Origin: Chlorobiota bacterium
GTDB taxonomy: Bacteria > Bacteroidota > Ignavibacteria > Tepidaquicellales > OLB5
Assembly (NCBI GenBank): GCA_022616535.1
Contig: JAKEEM010000007.1
Span: 26,806-90,805 of the forward strand
DNA length: 64,000 nucleotides
Direction: 5' to 3'
Under the pieces are notes generated by a model that did no database searches, was not told where the DNA came from, and was given only the letters and a program-made list of their open reading frames with translations. The position numbers were made by a program, and so were the translations under genes. Shown in pieces: positions 37,001 through 46,562 of this stretch; positions within the stretch are counted from its first letter, which is position 1; each line of letters starts with the position of its first letter.

Positions 37001-39091
37001 ATGCTTAGCCTTTCTTCAACTTATTCCCCTTTTCTTTTTGCTCTCGCACTTGTTTTATCAGCCGCAATATCTTATTATTTTTACAGAAACTCTTTACTTC
37101 TTAAAACTAAGAAATATTTTTTGATATGTCTAAGAGCGGCGGGGGTTTTTTTGCTATTGTCTTTGTTCATTGAGCCGGTCATAAGGCTGCTGGTTAAAAA
37201 AAACACCGAAAAATTCAATGTCGTTCTTATTGACGATTCAAGGAGCAACTCACTCAATTCAAAACTTGGTGAGGTAAAAAGAATAATGGCCGAAAACAAT
37301 CTAAACTCGTCAGATTATAAAATTTTTACATTCTCAAATACTTTGGGCGGATTTTCCTCCATCGATTCATTAGCATCCGACGGCTTTGAAACCAATCTCT
37401 CGAACAGTTTTAGGAGTTTAAGAACATATTACCCGGACGAAAAATTTAACTCCATCACTGTTATATCAGATGGAATTTTCAATTCCGGCAGTAATCCCTT
37501 ATATGAAGCAAGGGCAATTCAAGCACCGATAATAACAGTGGGTATCGGAGATACTATTCAAAGGCGGGATGTTGTTGTTTCAAGTGTTTTATTCAATAAT
37601 AAATCATTTACAAACATAACAACAAAAATTAAAGCACAAATTAATGTTTACGAACTCAGCTCAGGTACTGTAAATGTTAAGCTTTTTAAAGAAGGAGGTG
37701 CCATATTTTCAAAAGATATTGCGATTAATCCTTCATTAAATAATTACGAGACGGAATTTGACGTGACTGAAACAAGCCCTGGTAAAGTAAAATACAGAAT
37801 TGAAGCCGAGAAAAAAGAAGGCGAGGTAACATTTAAAAATAACAATTATGATTTTTATATTGAATACATCGATAATAAAGTAAACATTTTATTTATATCC
37901 GGAGGTCCCAGCGCGGATAATGCATTTATAACAGGTATTTTAAAGAAAATCAATAATTATAATGTTATTTTAAAAACATTAAAAAATTCAAATGAGTTTT
38001 ATGAGAGGCTCCCTGACTTAAGAATATTACCGGAGTTATCGGTGGTTTTTTTGCATAATTTCCCGATTGTCCAATATAGCGCAAACATATTGCAGGAAAT
38101 TACAACGGGTATTCGTCAACACAACATACCAATAATTTTCTTTTCAGGTAGAAATACAGATTATCAAAAGCTACAGCAATTTGATGACCTGATTCCATTT
38201 AATGTTTCAAGAACTAATTCTGCAGAAGTGCTTTTTTCATTGCAGGCTGTTTCAACGTCAGAAAATACACTGAGCGAAAACCAAGAATTTAATTCGGTAT
38301 CGCAGATTTTTAAAAACGTCTCCGGTATTACTCCCAAAGCAGGTGCGGTTACCTTAATGACGGATAAATCAACAGGGGAACCGATTTTAATTACGCGCAA
38401 TTCGGGAAAAAATAAATCAACCGCATTTTTAGGCTTCGGATTGTGGCGGTGGAGGCTTAACCCGACTTTTGATGCTGAAAAAACCCTCCAAAAATTTTTA
38501 ATTGAGACAATCAATCTAACCCTGCAAAAAGAGAAAAAATCGAAGTTTAAAGTTTACCCGGAAAAGGACATCTTTGACCATAAAGAAAGCGTAAAAATAA
38601 TATCTGAAGTTTACGATGAAAACTTCGTTCCAACTAAGAACGCCAAAGTAACAGGCAGGATATTGGGTGCTGATGGGCAGAAAATCCATGAACTAAGCTT
38701 TAATGCAGAAGATAACGTGTATATAACTTACATTAATCAGCTTCCTTTAAGTGAATATCAAATAGAAGCAGAGGCCGAGCTAAACGGCTCTTATTACGGA
38801 AAAGATAATTCAAAATTTCTTGTGGATTCGACTAATGCCGAGTTCTCAATGACCAAGAGTGATTTTAATGGATTAAGAGAGTTATCCAATAATACAAGCG
38901 GAATTTTTATTGATGGTGAAAATTCAGAAATCATGGCATTGAAAATATCGGAAATTAAAAATCAAAATATTCAAGCGGAAACTGCTTTAATTAAAAACTA
39001 TAACCTCTGGGAAAACAAGTTTGTTTTGATATTAATTATTGTTTTATTTACATCGGAATGGATATTAAAGAAGAGGAATAATATTCCTTAG
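37001..39091 (+). CDS. Membrane protein with VWA-like domain
   Basis: A 696-residue protein with two N-terminal transmembrane helices (about 8-28 and 40-62) and one at the C-terminus (about 672-690). After the first pair comes a von Willebrand A-like domain: VVLIDDSRSNS holds a DxSxS-like MIDAS motif, and ITVISDGIFNSGSNPLYEA and APIITVGIGDT are the later strands. The central part resembles the class I glutamine-amidotransferase-like fold found in such proteins (ILFISGGPSADNAFI), and two beta-sandwich segments precede the last helix. BatA/aerotolerance-type and related proteins have this layout. It lies 44 bases after the PPIase. Function unknown. Confidence 0.72.
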   Translation: MLSLSSTYSPFLFALALVLSAAISYYFYRNSLLLKTKKYFLICLRAAGVFLLLSLFIEPVIRLLVKKNTEKFNVVLIDDSRSNSLNSKLGEVKRIMAENNLNSSDYKIFTFSNTLGGFSSIDSLASDGFETNLSNSFRSLRTYYPDEKFNSITVISDGIFNSGSNPLYEARAIQAPIITVGIGDTIQRRDVVVSSVLFNNKSFTNITTKIKAQINVYELSSGTVNVKLFKEGGAIFSKDIAINPSLNNYETEFDVTETSPGKVKYRIEAEKKEGEVTFKNNNYDFYIEYIDNKVNILFISGGPSADNAFITGILKKINNYNVILKTLKNSNEFYERLPDLRILPELSVVFLHNFPIVQYSANILQEITTGIRQHNIPIIFFSGRNTDYQKLQQFDDLIPFNVSRTNSAEVLFSLQAVSTSENTLSENQEFNSVSQIFKNVSGITPKAGAVTLMTDKSTGEPILITRNSGKNKSTAFLGFGLWRWRLNPTFDAEKTLQKFLIETINLTLQKEKKSKFKVYPEKDIFDHKESVKIISEVYDENFVPTKNAKVTGRILGADGQKIHELSFNAEDNVYITYINQLPLSEYQIEAEAELNGSYYGKDNSKFLVDSTNAEFSMTKSDFNGLRELSNNTSGIFIDGENSEIMALKISEIKNQNIQAETALIKNYNLWENKFVLILIIVLFTSEWILKKRNNIP

Positions 39092-39138
39092 TTAAATTAT
39101 ACCCGTAAAGTATCATTTCAGTATATTTTGTATTTACT

Positions 39139-39146
39139 TATATTTG
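39139..39146 (+). promoter_or_regulatory. -7 box of the ferredoxin gene
   Basis: TATATTTG with a TTT rather than TTG at the -33 position (20-base spacing). The gene also has a good Shine-Dalgarno, GAGAGGAAA. Confidence 0.5.
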
Positions 39147-39199
39147 TATAACCTATATAATGCATGCTATAATATATAATAGAGAGGAAACAATAAAAA

Positions 39200-39556
39200 A
39201 TGCCCTGGATAATCACCAAGCTATGTATAGATTGTAAAGACACCGAATGTGCAGAGGTCTGCCCTGTCGATTGTATTTATGAGTTAAAAGTCGATGACGA
39301 AGAATTCACAAGGACTCAGCTTTACATCCATCCAACCGAGTGCATAGATTGCGCCGCATGTGAACCTGCTTGTCCCTGGCAGGCAATATTTGAGGATTCA
39401 CAAACCCCGTCTATATTCGCCGAAGATATCGAAAGAAATGCAAAGGTTTTCGAAAAGCATCCTCCGGAAGATTTTACGACCGATGTGGTTCCTATTAAGA
39501 AAAACCCAACACCCGAGGAAATTGAAGAAAACAAGAGAAAGTGGGGGTACGCTTAA
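39200..39556 (+). CDS. Ferredoxin with 4Fe-4S clusters
   Basis: A 118-residue electron carrier of the 7Fe/8Fe type. The N-terminal site has CIDCKDTECAEVCPVDCIY with its cysteines spread over residues 9-24, and the second motif is CIDCAACEPACP (about 49-60), a normal C-x2-C-x2-C-x3-CP 4Fe-4S site. A C-terminal extension of ~55 residues (PPEDFTTDV, NPTPEEIEENKRKWGYA) resembles that of FdxA-type ferredoxins. It stands alone, with its own -7 box, Shine-Dalgarno and a strong terminator. The redox partner is not in the window. Confidence 0.9.
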   Translation: MPWIITKLCIDCKDTECAEVCPVDCIYELKVDDEEFTRTQLYIHPTECIDCAACEPACPWQAIFEDSQTPSIFAEDIERNAKVFEKHPPEDFTTDVVPIKKNPTPEEIEENKRKWGYA

Positions 39557-39575
39557 ATCATCGAAAAACAGCCTG

Positions 39576-39604
39576 AGCCTTTGGGAAACCAAAGGCTTTT
39601 TTAT
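39576..39604 (+). terminator. Terminator of the ferredoxin gene
   Basis: A perfect 9-bp stem AGCCTTTGG/CCAAAGGCT (39576-39584 with 39589-39597) followed by TTTTTATTTT. Confidence 0.9.
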
Positions 39605-39660
39605 TTTCAACTTTTTTTAAATTCAAGTTAATTATATTACTGTAATTATCTAATTGAAAG

Positions 39661-42600
39661 TTGCCGAAAACAATAATAAAAACAAAGATAATTCCACCAA
39701 CCCCGCCTTTAAATATATTGCACCGTGCGAGATTAATTAATCTGTTAAAGGAAAACTTAAACAAGAAAATAATACTTATCACTGCTTCTGCGGGATACGG
39801 AAAGACTACAGCTGTGCTGGATTTCCTTACAGAATTAAATTTAAAATTCTGCTGGATTAATTCCCATGCCTTGATAGAAAACCTATATTTATTTCTTAGT
39901 TATTTAATTGAATCTATTCGGACATTAAACGTCAGCTTCGGGGATGATTTAGAAAGATTAATTGACGGCCTTGAAAAAGATGCTCAAAAAATTAACGATA
40001 TCGATAATTTCATAAGTGAAGTCTGTATTTTGATATCTAATGAAATTATTGATAAAATTAAAGATGAAATTTATCTTGTCTTAGATAACATTCACGAAAT
40101 CTCAGGAAACATTTGGTTTACTGCATTTTTAGAAAAACTTTTGATTTATCAACCCAATAATTTCCATCTCGTAATTACCAGCAGAACATATTTAAATATA
40201 CCCACAGGCAAATTAAAAGCGACACGAGAACTTTTCGAAATCACTAACGAAGAGCTTGCATTTACAAAAAATGAATTAAAGGAAGTTATTTCAGCTCATT
40301 ACAAAATAGTTTACGACGAATCTTATTTGCAATATCTGGAGAAGTATTTAAAAGGATGGATAACCGGAATACATCTTCTGCTGCAGACAATAGGCAGTAA
40401 AAACCCTAAAGACTATATAGCAAATGCTTCTGTTTCTCAGGATTTATTTGATTATTTTGCAAATGAAATTTTCCTAAAGCTTGATAAAGATGCTCAAAAC
40501 TTCCTGCTGGTTACCTCATACCTTGAGAGTTTCGACTCCGAAACTAGTATTTTCTTGATTGGAATCGATAGTAAACCAATTTTAGATAAACTGGTCAATA
40601 ACAATACATTCATAGAATCGAAAAAAATCATTCATAATGGCACCGAAACAACATCATACAGCTACCAGGACTTATTCAGGGATTTCATTAATAAAAAAGC
40701 GAAGGAAGTATTTTCTGCTGAAGAAAGCAGGCGCCTGCTGCTTGAAATCTCATCATTTTTTTTAAAAAAAGAAGAAGATATAAACTCGTTGAATTACCTT
40801 CTGGACGCTAAAGCTTTCGATGAATCCGAAAAATTACTTCAGAAATTATACGATAAAAACTTTGAAGCCGGAAATTTTGAACTCTTATGGAAGTTGATTT
40901 CAAAGTTTGATGAGAGTTATCTAAAAAATTCTGCATTTTTACTAAATTGCAAGGGAATTCTTACGAAATTTATTGATGGGGACATTAAAAAAGCCCTGAA
41001 ATTAATAGATAACTCGCTGGAATTGCAAAAAAGAGAATCGAACAACGAATTGTTTATTAAATGTCAAATCAATAAGACCGAATTACTTGTTAATCTTGGC
41101 AATTATAAAGAAGCTCATGAAATTCTTGACAAAATAAGCATGGACGCTAAAACTGAATACAGCAAATCCAAAATCTTTTTCTTTTACTCCCTGATTTTCT
41201 TTGCCAAAAGTGAACTTGATAAAACGCTGAATTACCTCAACAAGTCACTCGAAATTTGCGTAGAAAATAAATTCGATGATTTGAAATTAGACATATATAA
41301 TTATTTGGGGAATATTTATTTAATTAAAGGAGAATACATTAGCTCTCAATTCTTCTATAAGCAAATCACGGATAAAACCACGAGTATTTACAAAATATTT
41401 CTTGCATCCAGTAATCTTGCTCTGCTTTATTCAAGAACGGGCAAATTCGATGAAGCGAATGAATATTACAATAAATCAAAAAAACTTCTGAAGTTTTTCT
41501 CGTCACCTGTTTTCGACATAGCCGTTGACCAAATTGAATATTCAATCAATGTCGAATCGGGAAATTATTTAAAAGCACATGATTTAGCAAAAAATATTAA
41601 TCAAAAAGCTTTGCAGCTGAGCAATAAACAGCAAATATACTTGAGCTATATCTTCCTTGAAGAATCTACCATATTTTTAGAAAATTTCATTGCTTCAAAA
41701 GAATATATTAACCTCGCAAGAAACTTCCTCGATACTTCCTCCGAATATGAAGTTGTCAATTTTGATTATGTGAGGTCAGTGCTTGAAATAAAACAAAATT
41801 TTTTCAATAAAGATACCGAGGAGTTTTTGCTGAAAGCTTATAATTTGTTTGTTAGCTCGGGATTTAACTATGATAGAGCAATATCGTGCTATTATCTCGC
41901 TCAATATTACAATAGCTCCATGCAGCCCGAATTATCAAAAAAATATTTAAGAGAGTCCCTCAAGCTATCAAAAGAAAACGGTTATATAAGCTTTCTTCAA
42001 AGAGAATTTGAAAATAATAAATATCTATACGACATTTCCCTTTCAGAAAACATATTCAAAGATTTTATAAAGGGCCTTATAAAAGAAAAAATAAAATATT
42101 ACGAAAAACTTTGGATAAACGGAAGCTCTGATTTAAAAAATAAAATATATGATATAGAGCTAAGCTCAATGGGCGTTATTGAATTCAAAGTTCGAGGAGA
42201 GCTTATTCCTGAAAGCAAATGGGTAAGGAAAAAGGGAAAACTTATATTGGCTTACATATTTTTAAATAAGGACTTCAATTTAACAAAAGACAAAATTGTT
42301 GACTTATTTTTTCAAGATACGGCTGAAGACCGTTCTGATAATATATTTCACCAGGCAATCTCCTCCATCAGAAATGTAATTAAAACGGGTGGACACTCGC
42401 CTCAGTTTATACTTTACGAAAACAGAATTCTGAAGCTTAATCCCGATTATAATTACTTTGTTGACTCAATTGAATTTAATAACTTGTACAATACAGTAAT
42501 GTCACCGGAGACGAATGAGTCAGACAAGAAGAAATTTTCGGTTAAAGCAGTTGAATTATATAAGGGGAATCTTCTCGAAGGAATTTATGAAAACTGGTGC

Positions 42601-42894
42601 GAGGATTTAAGAGAAGAATATTCAAATAAATTTATAAAATTATCTGAAATCTTATTGAAGAATTTATACAGCTCTAAAAAATATGATGAAATAATACCAT
42701 ATGCGGAAAAGCTGCTGAATAATGACAGACTGAATGAAAAGGCATATTTATTAAGTATTGAATCTTATGTACAAACGGGGAATATAAGCAAAGCTAAAGA
42801 AACCTTTGCAGAAATGTTAAAAAACTACAAGGAAGAACTTGGGGAAAAACCCCCGAAAAGCGTACTTGAAAGAATTCAGGCACTGCTTTCATAA
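39661..42894 (+). CDS. MalT-like STAND ATPase with BTAD transcriptional activator end
   Basis: A 1,077-residue one-protein regulator. The N-terminus matches MalT/LuxR-STAND proteins: KIIPPTPPLNILHRARL, then Walker A SAGYGKTT (43-50), a Walker B-like YLVLDNIHEI (about 139), and a winged-helix-like part with LKGWITGIHLLLQ. A long TPR-like sensor follows (about 390-800). The C-terminus is not a LuxR helix-turn-helix but an OmpR-like winged helix (about 840-910, with LILAYIFLNKDFNLTKDKIVDLFF) plus a BTAD helical domain (about 935-1075), as in SARP activators. It is expected to bind ATP and an inducer, oligomerise and activate genes. The TTG start follows GAAAG. It is single and convergent with argD; target genes are unknown. 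Confidence 0.85.
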   Translation: MPKTIIKTKIIPPTPPLNILHRARLINLLKENLNKKIILITASAGYGKTTAVLDFLTELNLKFCWINSHALIENLYLFLSYLIESIRTLNVSFGDDLERLIDGLEKDAQKINDIDNFISEVCILISNEIIDKIKDEIYLVLDNIHEISGNIWFTAFLEKLLIYQPNNFHLVITSRTYLNIPTGKLKATRELFEITNEELAFTKNELKEVISAHYKIVYDESYLQYLEKYLKGWITGIHLLLQTIGSKNPKDYIANASVSQDLFDYFANEIFLKLDKDAQNFLLVTSYLESFDSETSIFLIGIDSKPILDKLVNNNTFIESKKIIHNGTETTSYSYQDLFRDFINKKAKEVFSAEESRRLLLEISSFFLKKEEDINSLNYLLDAKAFDESEKLLQKLYDKNFEAGNFELLWKLISKFDESYLKNSAFLLNCKGILTKFIDGDIKKALKLIDNSLELQKRESNNELFIKCQINKTELLVNLGNYKEAHEILDKISMDAKTEYSKSKIFFFYSLIFFAKSELDKTLNYLNKSLEICVENKFDDLKLDIYNYLGNIYLIKGEYISSQFFYKQITDKTTSIYKIFLASSNLALLYSRTGKFDEANEYYNKSKKLLKFFSSPVFDIAVDQIEYSINVESGNYLKAHDLAKNINQKALQLSNKQQIYLSYIFLEESTIFLENFIASKEYINLARNFLDTSSEYEVVNFDYVRSVLEIKQNFFNKDTEEFLLKAYNLFVSSGFNYDRAISCYYLAQYYNSSMQPELSKKYLRESLKLSKENGYISFLQREFENNKYLYDISLSENIFKDFIKGLIKEKIKYYEKLWINGSSDLKNKIYDIELSSMGVIEFKVRGELIPESKWVRKKGKLILAYIFLNKDFNLTKDKIVDLFFQDTAEDRSDNIFHQAISSIRNVIKTGGHSPQFILYENRILKLNPDYNYFVDSIEFNNLYNTVMSPETNESDKKKFSVKAVELYKGNLLEGIYENWCEDLREEYSNKFIKLSEILLKNLYSSKKYDEIIPYAEKLLNNDRLNEKAYLLSIESYVQTGNISKAKETFAEMLKNYKEELGEKPPKSVLERIQALLS

Positions 42895-44076
42895 TTTCAT
42901 AAGCACTTTATCTAACTTTTCGGCAAAATAACTAATCTCATTTTTCGTAATTATATATGGAGGCAGTAGTCTAATTACATTTCCACCGGTACAGTTAACA
43001 AGAACACCCTCAGAAATTAGTTCCTGAACTGTCTGTTCGCACCCAGAATTGAACTCGATGCCTATCATTAAGCCCCTGCCTCTGATTTCCTTTATTTTAC
43101 TACGGTATTTTTGCTGTAATTGATTTAGCTTATCGAACAGATTCCTGCTAATTTCATTAACTCTATTCATCAGTTCCTTTTCAAGCTCGTTAAATATAAC
43201 AATACCGCAGCTTGCCGCAACGGGATTTCCCCCGAAGGTTGAGCCATGGTCACCGTAAGCAAAAACACCTGCGACCTTTTCATTTCCAACGATTGCTCCA
43301 AGAGGCAAGCCCCCGCCAATACCCTTTGCTATAATTATAATATCCGCTTCCAGGCCGAAATGCTCGAAAGAATGAAGTTTTCCTGTCCTTCCGACACCGG
43401 ACTGAATTTCATCAGCAACGACTATAAAACCGTATTTTTGTTTTAAGTCATTTATCATATCAATAAATTCCTGATTAGCAACATTAATACCTCCCTCTCC
43501 TTGTATACATTCGATAAATATTGCTGCCGTTCCATCATTTACATTATTATTTAACTCGTCTATTGAATTAAAGGTGAACTGCTTAACATTGGGGAGTAAA
43601 GGGGCAAACTGGTCACGGTATTTTTTTCTGGCAGTCAGCGATAAAGCGCCCATTGTTCTCCCGTGAAAAGAACCCGAAAATGAGACTAAATTTTTTTTAT
43701 TGGTTCCATAAAAGAATTTCCTCACAATTTTAATTGCACCCTCTATAGCTTCAGTGCCTGAGTTGGAAAAGAAAACCTTTTTAAAACCGGTCATTTCAAG
43801 AATTTTTTCAGCCAATTTAATTTGGCTATCCTGCAAAAAAAAATTTGAAATATGGATGTACTTTTTTATTTGTTCTTCAATTGCTTTATTAATACCGGGG
43901 TGGTTATATCCCAGAACGTTAACAGCGAGTCCCGCAAACATGTCAAGAATTTTATTCCCGCTATCGGTATACAAATAACAGCCCTCTCCGCGCTCGATTA
44001 AGACAGGCAGCCTTTTATATGTACATAAAAAATCTCTTTGCTCGGAAGTTCTAAATTGTTCCAGAAGGCTTTTCAA
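42889..44076 (-). CDS. argD: Class III aminotransferase, probably acetylornithine aminotransferase
   Basis: A 395-residue PLP enzyme. It carries the pyrimidine-binding SGTEAIEGAIKIVRK (about 106-120), FSGSFHGRTMGALSLT, the catalytic DEIQSGVGRTG (about 222) and the Schiff-base lysine in AKGIGGGLPLGA (Lys251), ending with the R-rich substrate region GNVIRLLPPYIITKNEI. Length and motifs fit ArgD (arginine biosynthesis, acetylornithine to N-acetylglutamate semialdehyde, or the related succinyl-ornithine and GABA/lysine branches). No other arginine genes are near, so a related role such as LysJ or 4-aminobutyrate transaminase is not excluded. It overlaps coaE by 4 bases and the STAND gene by 6. 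Confidence 0.82.
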   Translation of the reverse strand: MKSLLEQFRTSEQRDFLCTYKRLPVLIERGEGCYLYTDSGNKILDMFAGLAVNVLGYNHPGINKAIEEQIKKYIHISNFFLQDSQIKLAEKILEMTGFKKVFFSNSGTEAIEGAIKIVRKFFYGTNKKNLVSFSGSFHGRTMGALSLTARKKYRDQFAPLLPNVKQFTFNSIDELNNNVNDGTAAIFIECIQGEGGINVANQEFIDMINDLKQKYGFIVVADEIQSGVGRTGKLHSFEHFGLEADIIIIAKGIGGGLPLGAIVGNEKVAGVFAYGDHGSTFGGNPVAASCGIVIFNELEKELMNRVNEISRNLFDKLNQLQQKYRSKIKEIRGRGLMIGIEFNSGCEQTVQELISEGVLVNCTGGNVIRLLPPYIITKNEISYFAEKLDKVLMKL

Positions 44077-44675
44077 TTCAGGTTCCTCAAAATTTTACTA
44101 AATGTCCTTATATTCATTTCCAGATTTTTTACGCTTGAGTTATTTTTAATTATAAAATCAGCTTTATTCAGTTTTTCTTTTTCATTCATTTGGAGATTCA
44201 TAAGCCTTTCTATCTCATAACGGGTAACTGTATCTCTTCTTCTGACTCTTTCAATCCTGCTTTCCTTATCAGAGAAAATCAAAATCGTATAATCAACCCT
44301 TTTGTAATATCCTGATTCAAATAAAATTGCTGTTTCTATTAAAATAACTTTATCATTTATCTTCTTTATTAACTTGTCAATTTCTCTAATAGCAAAAGGG
44401 TGAACAATTTTATTCACCCTTTTAATGTTTTTTTTGCTTGAAAAAATTATTTTCCTCGAATCAACACCCGATATATTACCTTTTTCATCTAATATAGATC
44501 CGCCAAATTCACTAACCAGCTTGTACTTTAAAATTGAATTGGTTTTATAAAGCCGCCTCGCAATTTCATCGGCATATAATACATTGAATCCGAGTTTTTC
44601 AAAAAATCTGCATGCTAAAGTTTTACCCGAACCTATTCCGCCTGTGATTCCGACAAGCAGCTTATTATTTTGCAT
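44073..44675 (-). CDS. coaE: Dephospho-CoA kinase
   Basis: Last enzyme of coenzyme A synthesis: phosphorylates the 3'-OH of dephospho-CoA. The 200 residues begin KLLVGITGGIGSGKT (P-loop at about 9-19), have the family's VLYADEIARRLYK (Asp-containing substrate-binding segment, about 30-42) and the DYTILIFSDKESRIERVRRRD lid region (about 130-150). It overlaps rny by 11 bases and argD by 4, so these genes are translationally linked. Confidence 0.93.
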   Translation of the reverse strand: MQNNKLLVGITGGIGSGKTLACRFFEKLGFNVLYADEIARRLYKTNSILKYKLVSEFGGSILDEKGNISGVDSRKIIFSSKKNIKRVNKIVHPFAIREIDKLIKKINDKVILIETAILFESGYYKRVDYTILIFSDKESRIERVRRRDTVTRYEIERLMNLQMNEKEKLNKADFIIKNNSSVKNLEMNIRTFSKILRNLN

Positions 44676-46233
44676 AAGCTACAGAGCGTCTTTCCCTTAT
44701 GACCGTAACTTTGATTTGACCCGGATACTCCATTTCTTCCTGAATCTTCGAAGCAATGTCGACCGAAAGCTGGTCGGCAAGCGAATCGCTTACCTTGTCA
44801 TGCTCTACAATAACCCTGACTTCCCTTCCCGCCTGTATTGCATAGGTTCTTCCAACTCCTTCAAATGACTTTGCAACCTCTTCAAGTTTTTGGAGCCGTT
44901 TTACATAACCCTCAACAGATTCACGCCTTGCACCCGGTCTTGCCCCGCTTATAGCATCACATGCCTGGACGATAACAGCAATCGGGGTTTCCATTTCCAT
45001 ATCTTCATGGTGTGCACCAATTGCGTTGCAGACAACCGGATGTTCTTTGAATTTTTTAGCAAGGTCATATCCGATTATTGCATGCGGTCCTTCGACCTCT
45101 CTGTCAACAACTTTTCCAACATCATGAAGCAAACCGGCTCTTTTAGCTATTACTGGGTCCAAACCCAGCTCAACCGCCATTATCCCGCACAGATGAGCGA
45201 CCTCAATGCTATGCTGAAGTAAATTCTGGCCATAGCTTGTTCTGTATTTCATTCTTCCAACAAGCCTCACAAGCTCCGGATGAACTCCATGCATACCGCA
45301 CTCAATTATTGAATTCTCGCCTACTCTAATAATTTCCTCTTCAAGCTCCTTTTTAACTTTCTCAACAACTTCCTCAATTCTGGTAGGGTGAATTCTTCCG
45401 TCAGCAATCAGTCTCTCCATAGCAATTTTAGCCACTTCCCGCCTGAATGGGTCAAAAGCTGAAATTGTTATTGCTTCAGGAGTATCGTCGACAATTATAT
45501 CTACTCCTGTTGCAGCTTCAAAAGCGCGGACGTTTCTTCCCTCTTTGCCAATAATTCGTCCCTTTAGCTCGTCGCTTTGAATATTTAAAACGCTTACCGT
45601 AGTTTCTACCGAATGGTCTGCAGCGCTTCTTTGTATTGCCTGAACAATGAGATTCCGCGCGAGTTTTTTAGCTTCAAGCTTCATTTCATCTCTTATTTCC
45701 TTTAGCTTGCCAGCAGTTTGCATTTTTGTTTCCTGTATCAGGTTATTCATCAAAATATTCTTTGCCTCATCCTGGGTTAGGCCGGAAATGTTTTCAAGCC
45801 TCTGGTTATGCTCCTGAATCAGGTTTTCAAGCTTTTTTTCCTTTTCCTCCAAGACAGTAACTTTGCTGTTTAGCTCATTTTCAAGTTTTTGAGCATTTTT
45901 ATCTTTTTTGGCATATTCATCCATCCTTTTGCTCAGCAGCTCTTCCTTATCCTGAAGCTGTTTTTCAAAAGATTTAAGCTTGTTTTTCCTCGTCTGAACA
46001 TCGTTATCAAATTCCTGCTTTTTTTTATACCATTCGTCTCTCACCTCAAGCAGTTTTTCCTTTTTCAGATTCAAAGCCGCTTTTTCACCTTCAGAGATAA
46101 TTCTCTTAGCTTGTTCATCGGCGCTCATAATTTTACTCTTCGTTACTTTATTTTGCATAAACCATCCCAGATAGAAAGTCGCCGCGCAAAGAATAACAAT
46201 GAGCGGTATTAATACATATATTTCTTGCAGCAT
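44665..46233 (-). CDS. rny: Ribonuclease Y
   Basis: Membrane-anchored endoribonuclease that starts mRNA decay. The 522 residues have an N-terminal transmembrane helix (about 5-25), a long coiled coil (about 30-200), a KH domain with GRIIGKEGRNVRAFEAATG (about 228-246) and an HD domain whose metal-binding histidine-aspartate pair is in AGLLHDVGKV; a further histidine lies in LLQHSIEVAH. The C-terminus ends in the short conserved region with IQEEMEYPGQIKVTVIRE. It lies between the 6S-like RNA and coaE, an order known in Bacteroidetes. Confidence 0.95.
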   Translation of the reverse strand: MLQEIYVLIPLIVILCAATFYLGWFMQNKVTKSKIMSADEQAKRIISEGEKAALNLKKEKLLEVRDEWYKKKQEFDNDVQTRKNKLKSFEKQLQDKEELLSKRMDEYAKKDKNAQKLENELNSKVTVLEEKEKKLENLIQEHNQRLENISGLTQDEAKNILMNNLIQETKMQTAGKLKEIRDEMKLEAKKLARNLIVQAIQRSAADHSVETTVSVLNIQSDELKGRIIGKEGRNVRAFEAATGVDIIVDDTPEAITISAFDPFRREVAKIAMERLIADGRIHPTRIEEVVEKVKKELEEEIIRVGENSIIECGMHGVHPELVRLVGRMKYRTSYGQNLLQHSIEVAHLCGIMAVELGLDPVIAKRAGLLHDVGKVVDREVEGPHAIIGYDLAKKFKEHPVVCNAIGAHHEDMEMETPIAVIVQACDAISGARPGARRESVEGYVKRLQKLEEVAKSFEGVGRTYAIQAGREVRVIVEHDKVSDSLADQLSVDIASKIQEEMEYPGQIKVTVIRERRSVAYAK

Positions 46234-46285
46234 ATTATATTTCTCCGTAATTTAGCATATAATTAAATAATTCATTATTAATAAT

Positions 46286-46524
46286 AAAAAACCGCACTCG
46301 ATTTTAAGACCATAGCGAAAGAGTTATAGAACCCTTAATCAAAAATAGTGGGTGGGTGCCGAAATGTCTTTTAACGTCCACTGACCACTTGCGCTTTTTC
46401 AGCGAAATGATTCCGCAACACGTGTTTGCGGATGAGGCCTGTAATCGACACTGTTTAACGAGCTTCCCCCCAATTAAATAGTGTTGGTTCTATTTAATTT
46501 TTGGCTATAGTCGGTCGGTGCGGT
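46286..46524 (-). ncRNA. ssrS: 6S-like RNA (ssrS candidate)
   Basis: A non-coding minus-strand RNA of about 235 bases in the 328-base zapA-rny gap. The ends pair: ACCGCAC (at 46524) with GTGCGGT (at 46291), followed by TTTTTT. A 9-bp inner stem follows, GACTATAGC/GCTATGGTC. Inside are three local hairpins: AATTAAATAG/CTATTTAATT, CCGCAA/TTGCGG and CGCT/AGCG. The long rod with a terminator at its base and the zapA/rny position match 6S RNA, which binds RNA polymerase and is found next to zapA in many bacteria. No tmRNA tag, RNase P or SRP signature is seen. Exact ends are estimates. Confidence 0.65.
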
Positions 46525-46562
46525 AAACTTTAGTCGTTATATTTAAAAGAACAAATAAATTT

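Noticed and set aside
46286..46524. tmRNA, RNase P RNA or SRP RNA in the zapA-rny gap
   Set aside because: No tag peptide reading frame, no RNase P core motifs and no SRP S-domain motif are visible, while the rod shape and location fit 6S RNA.
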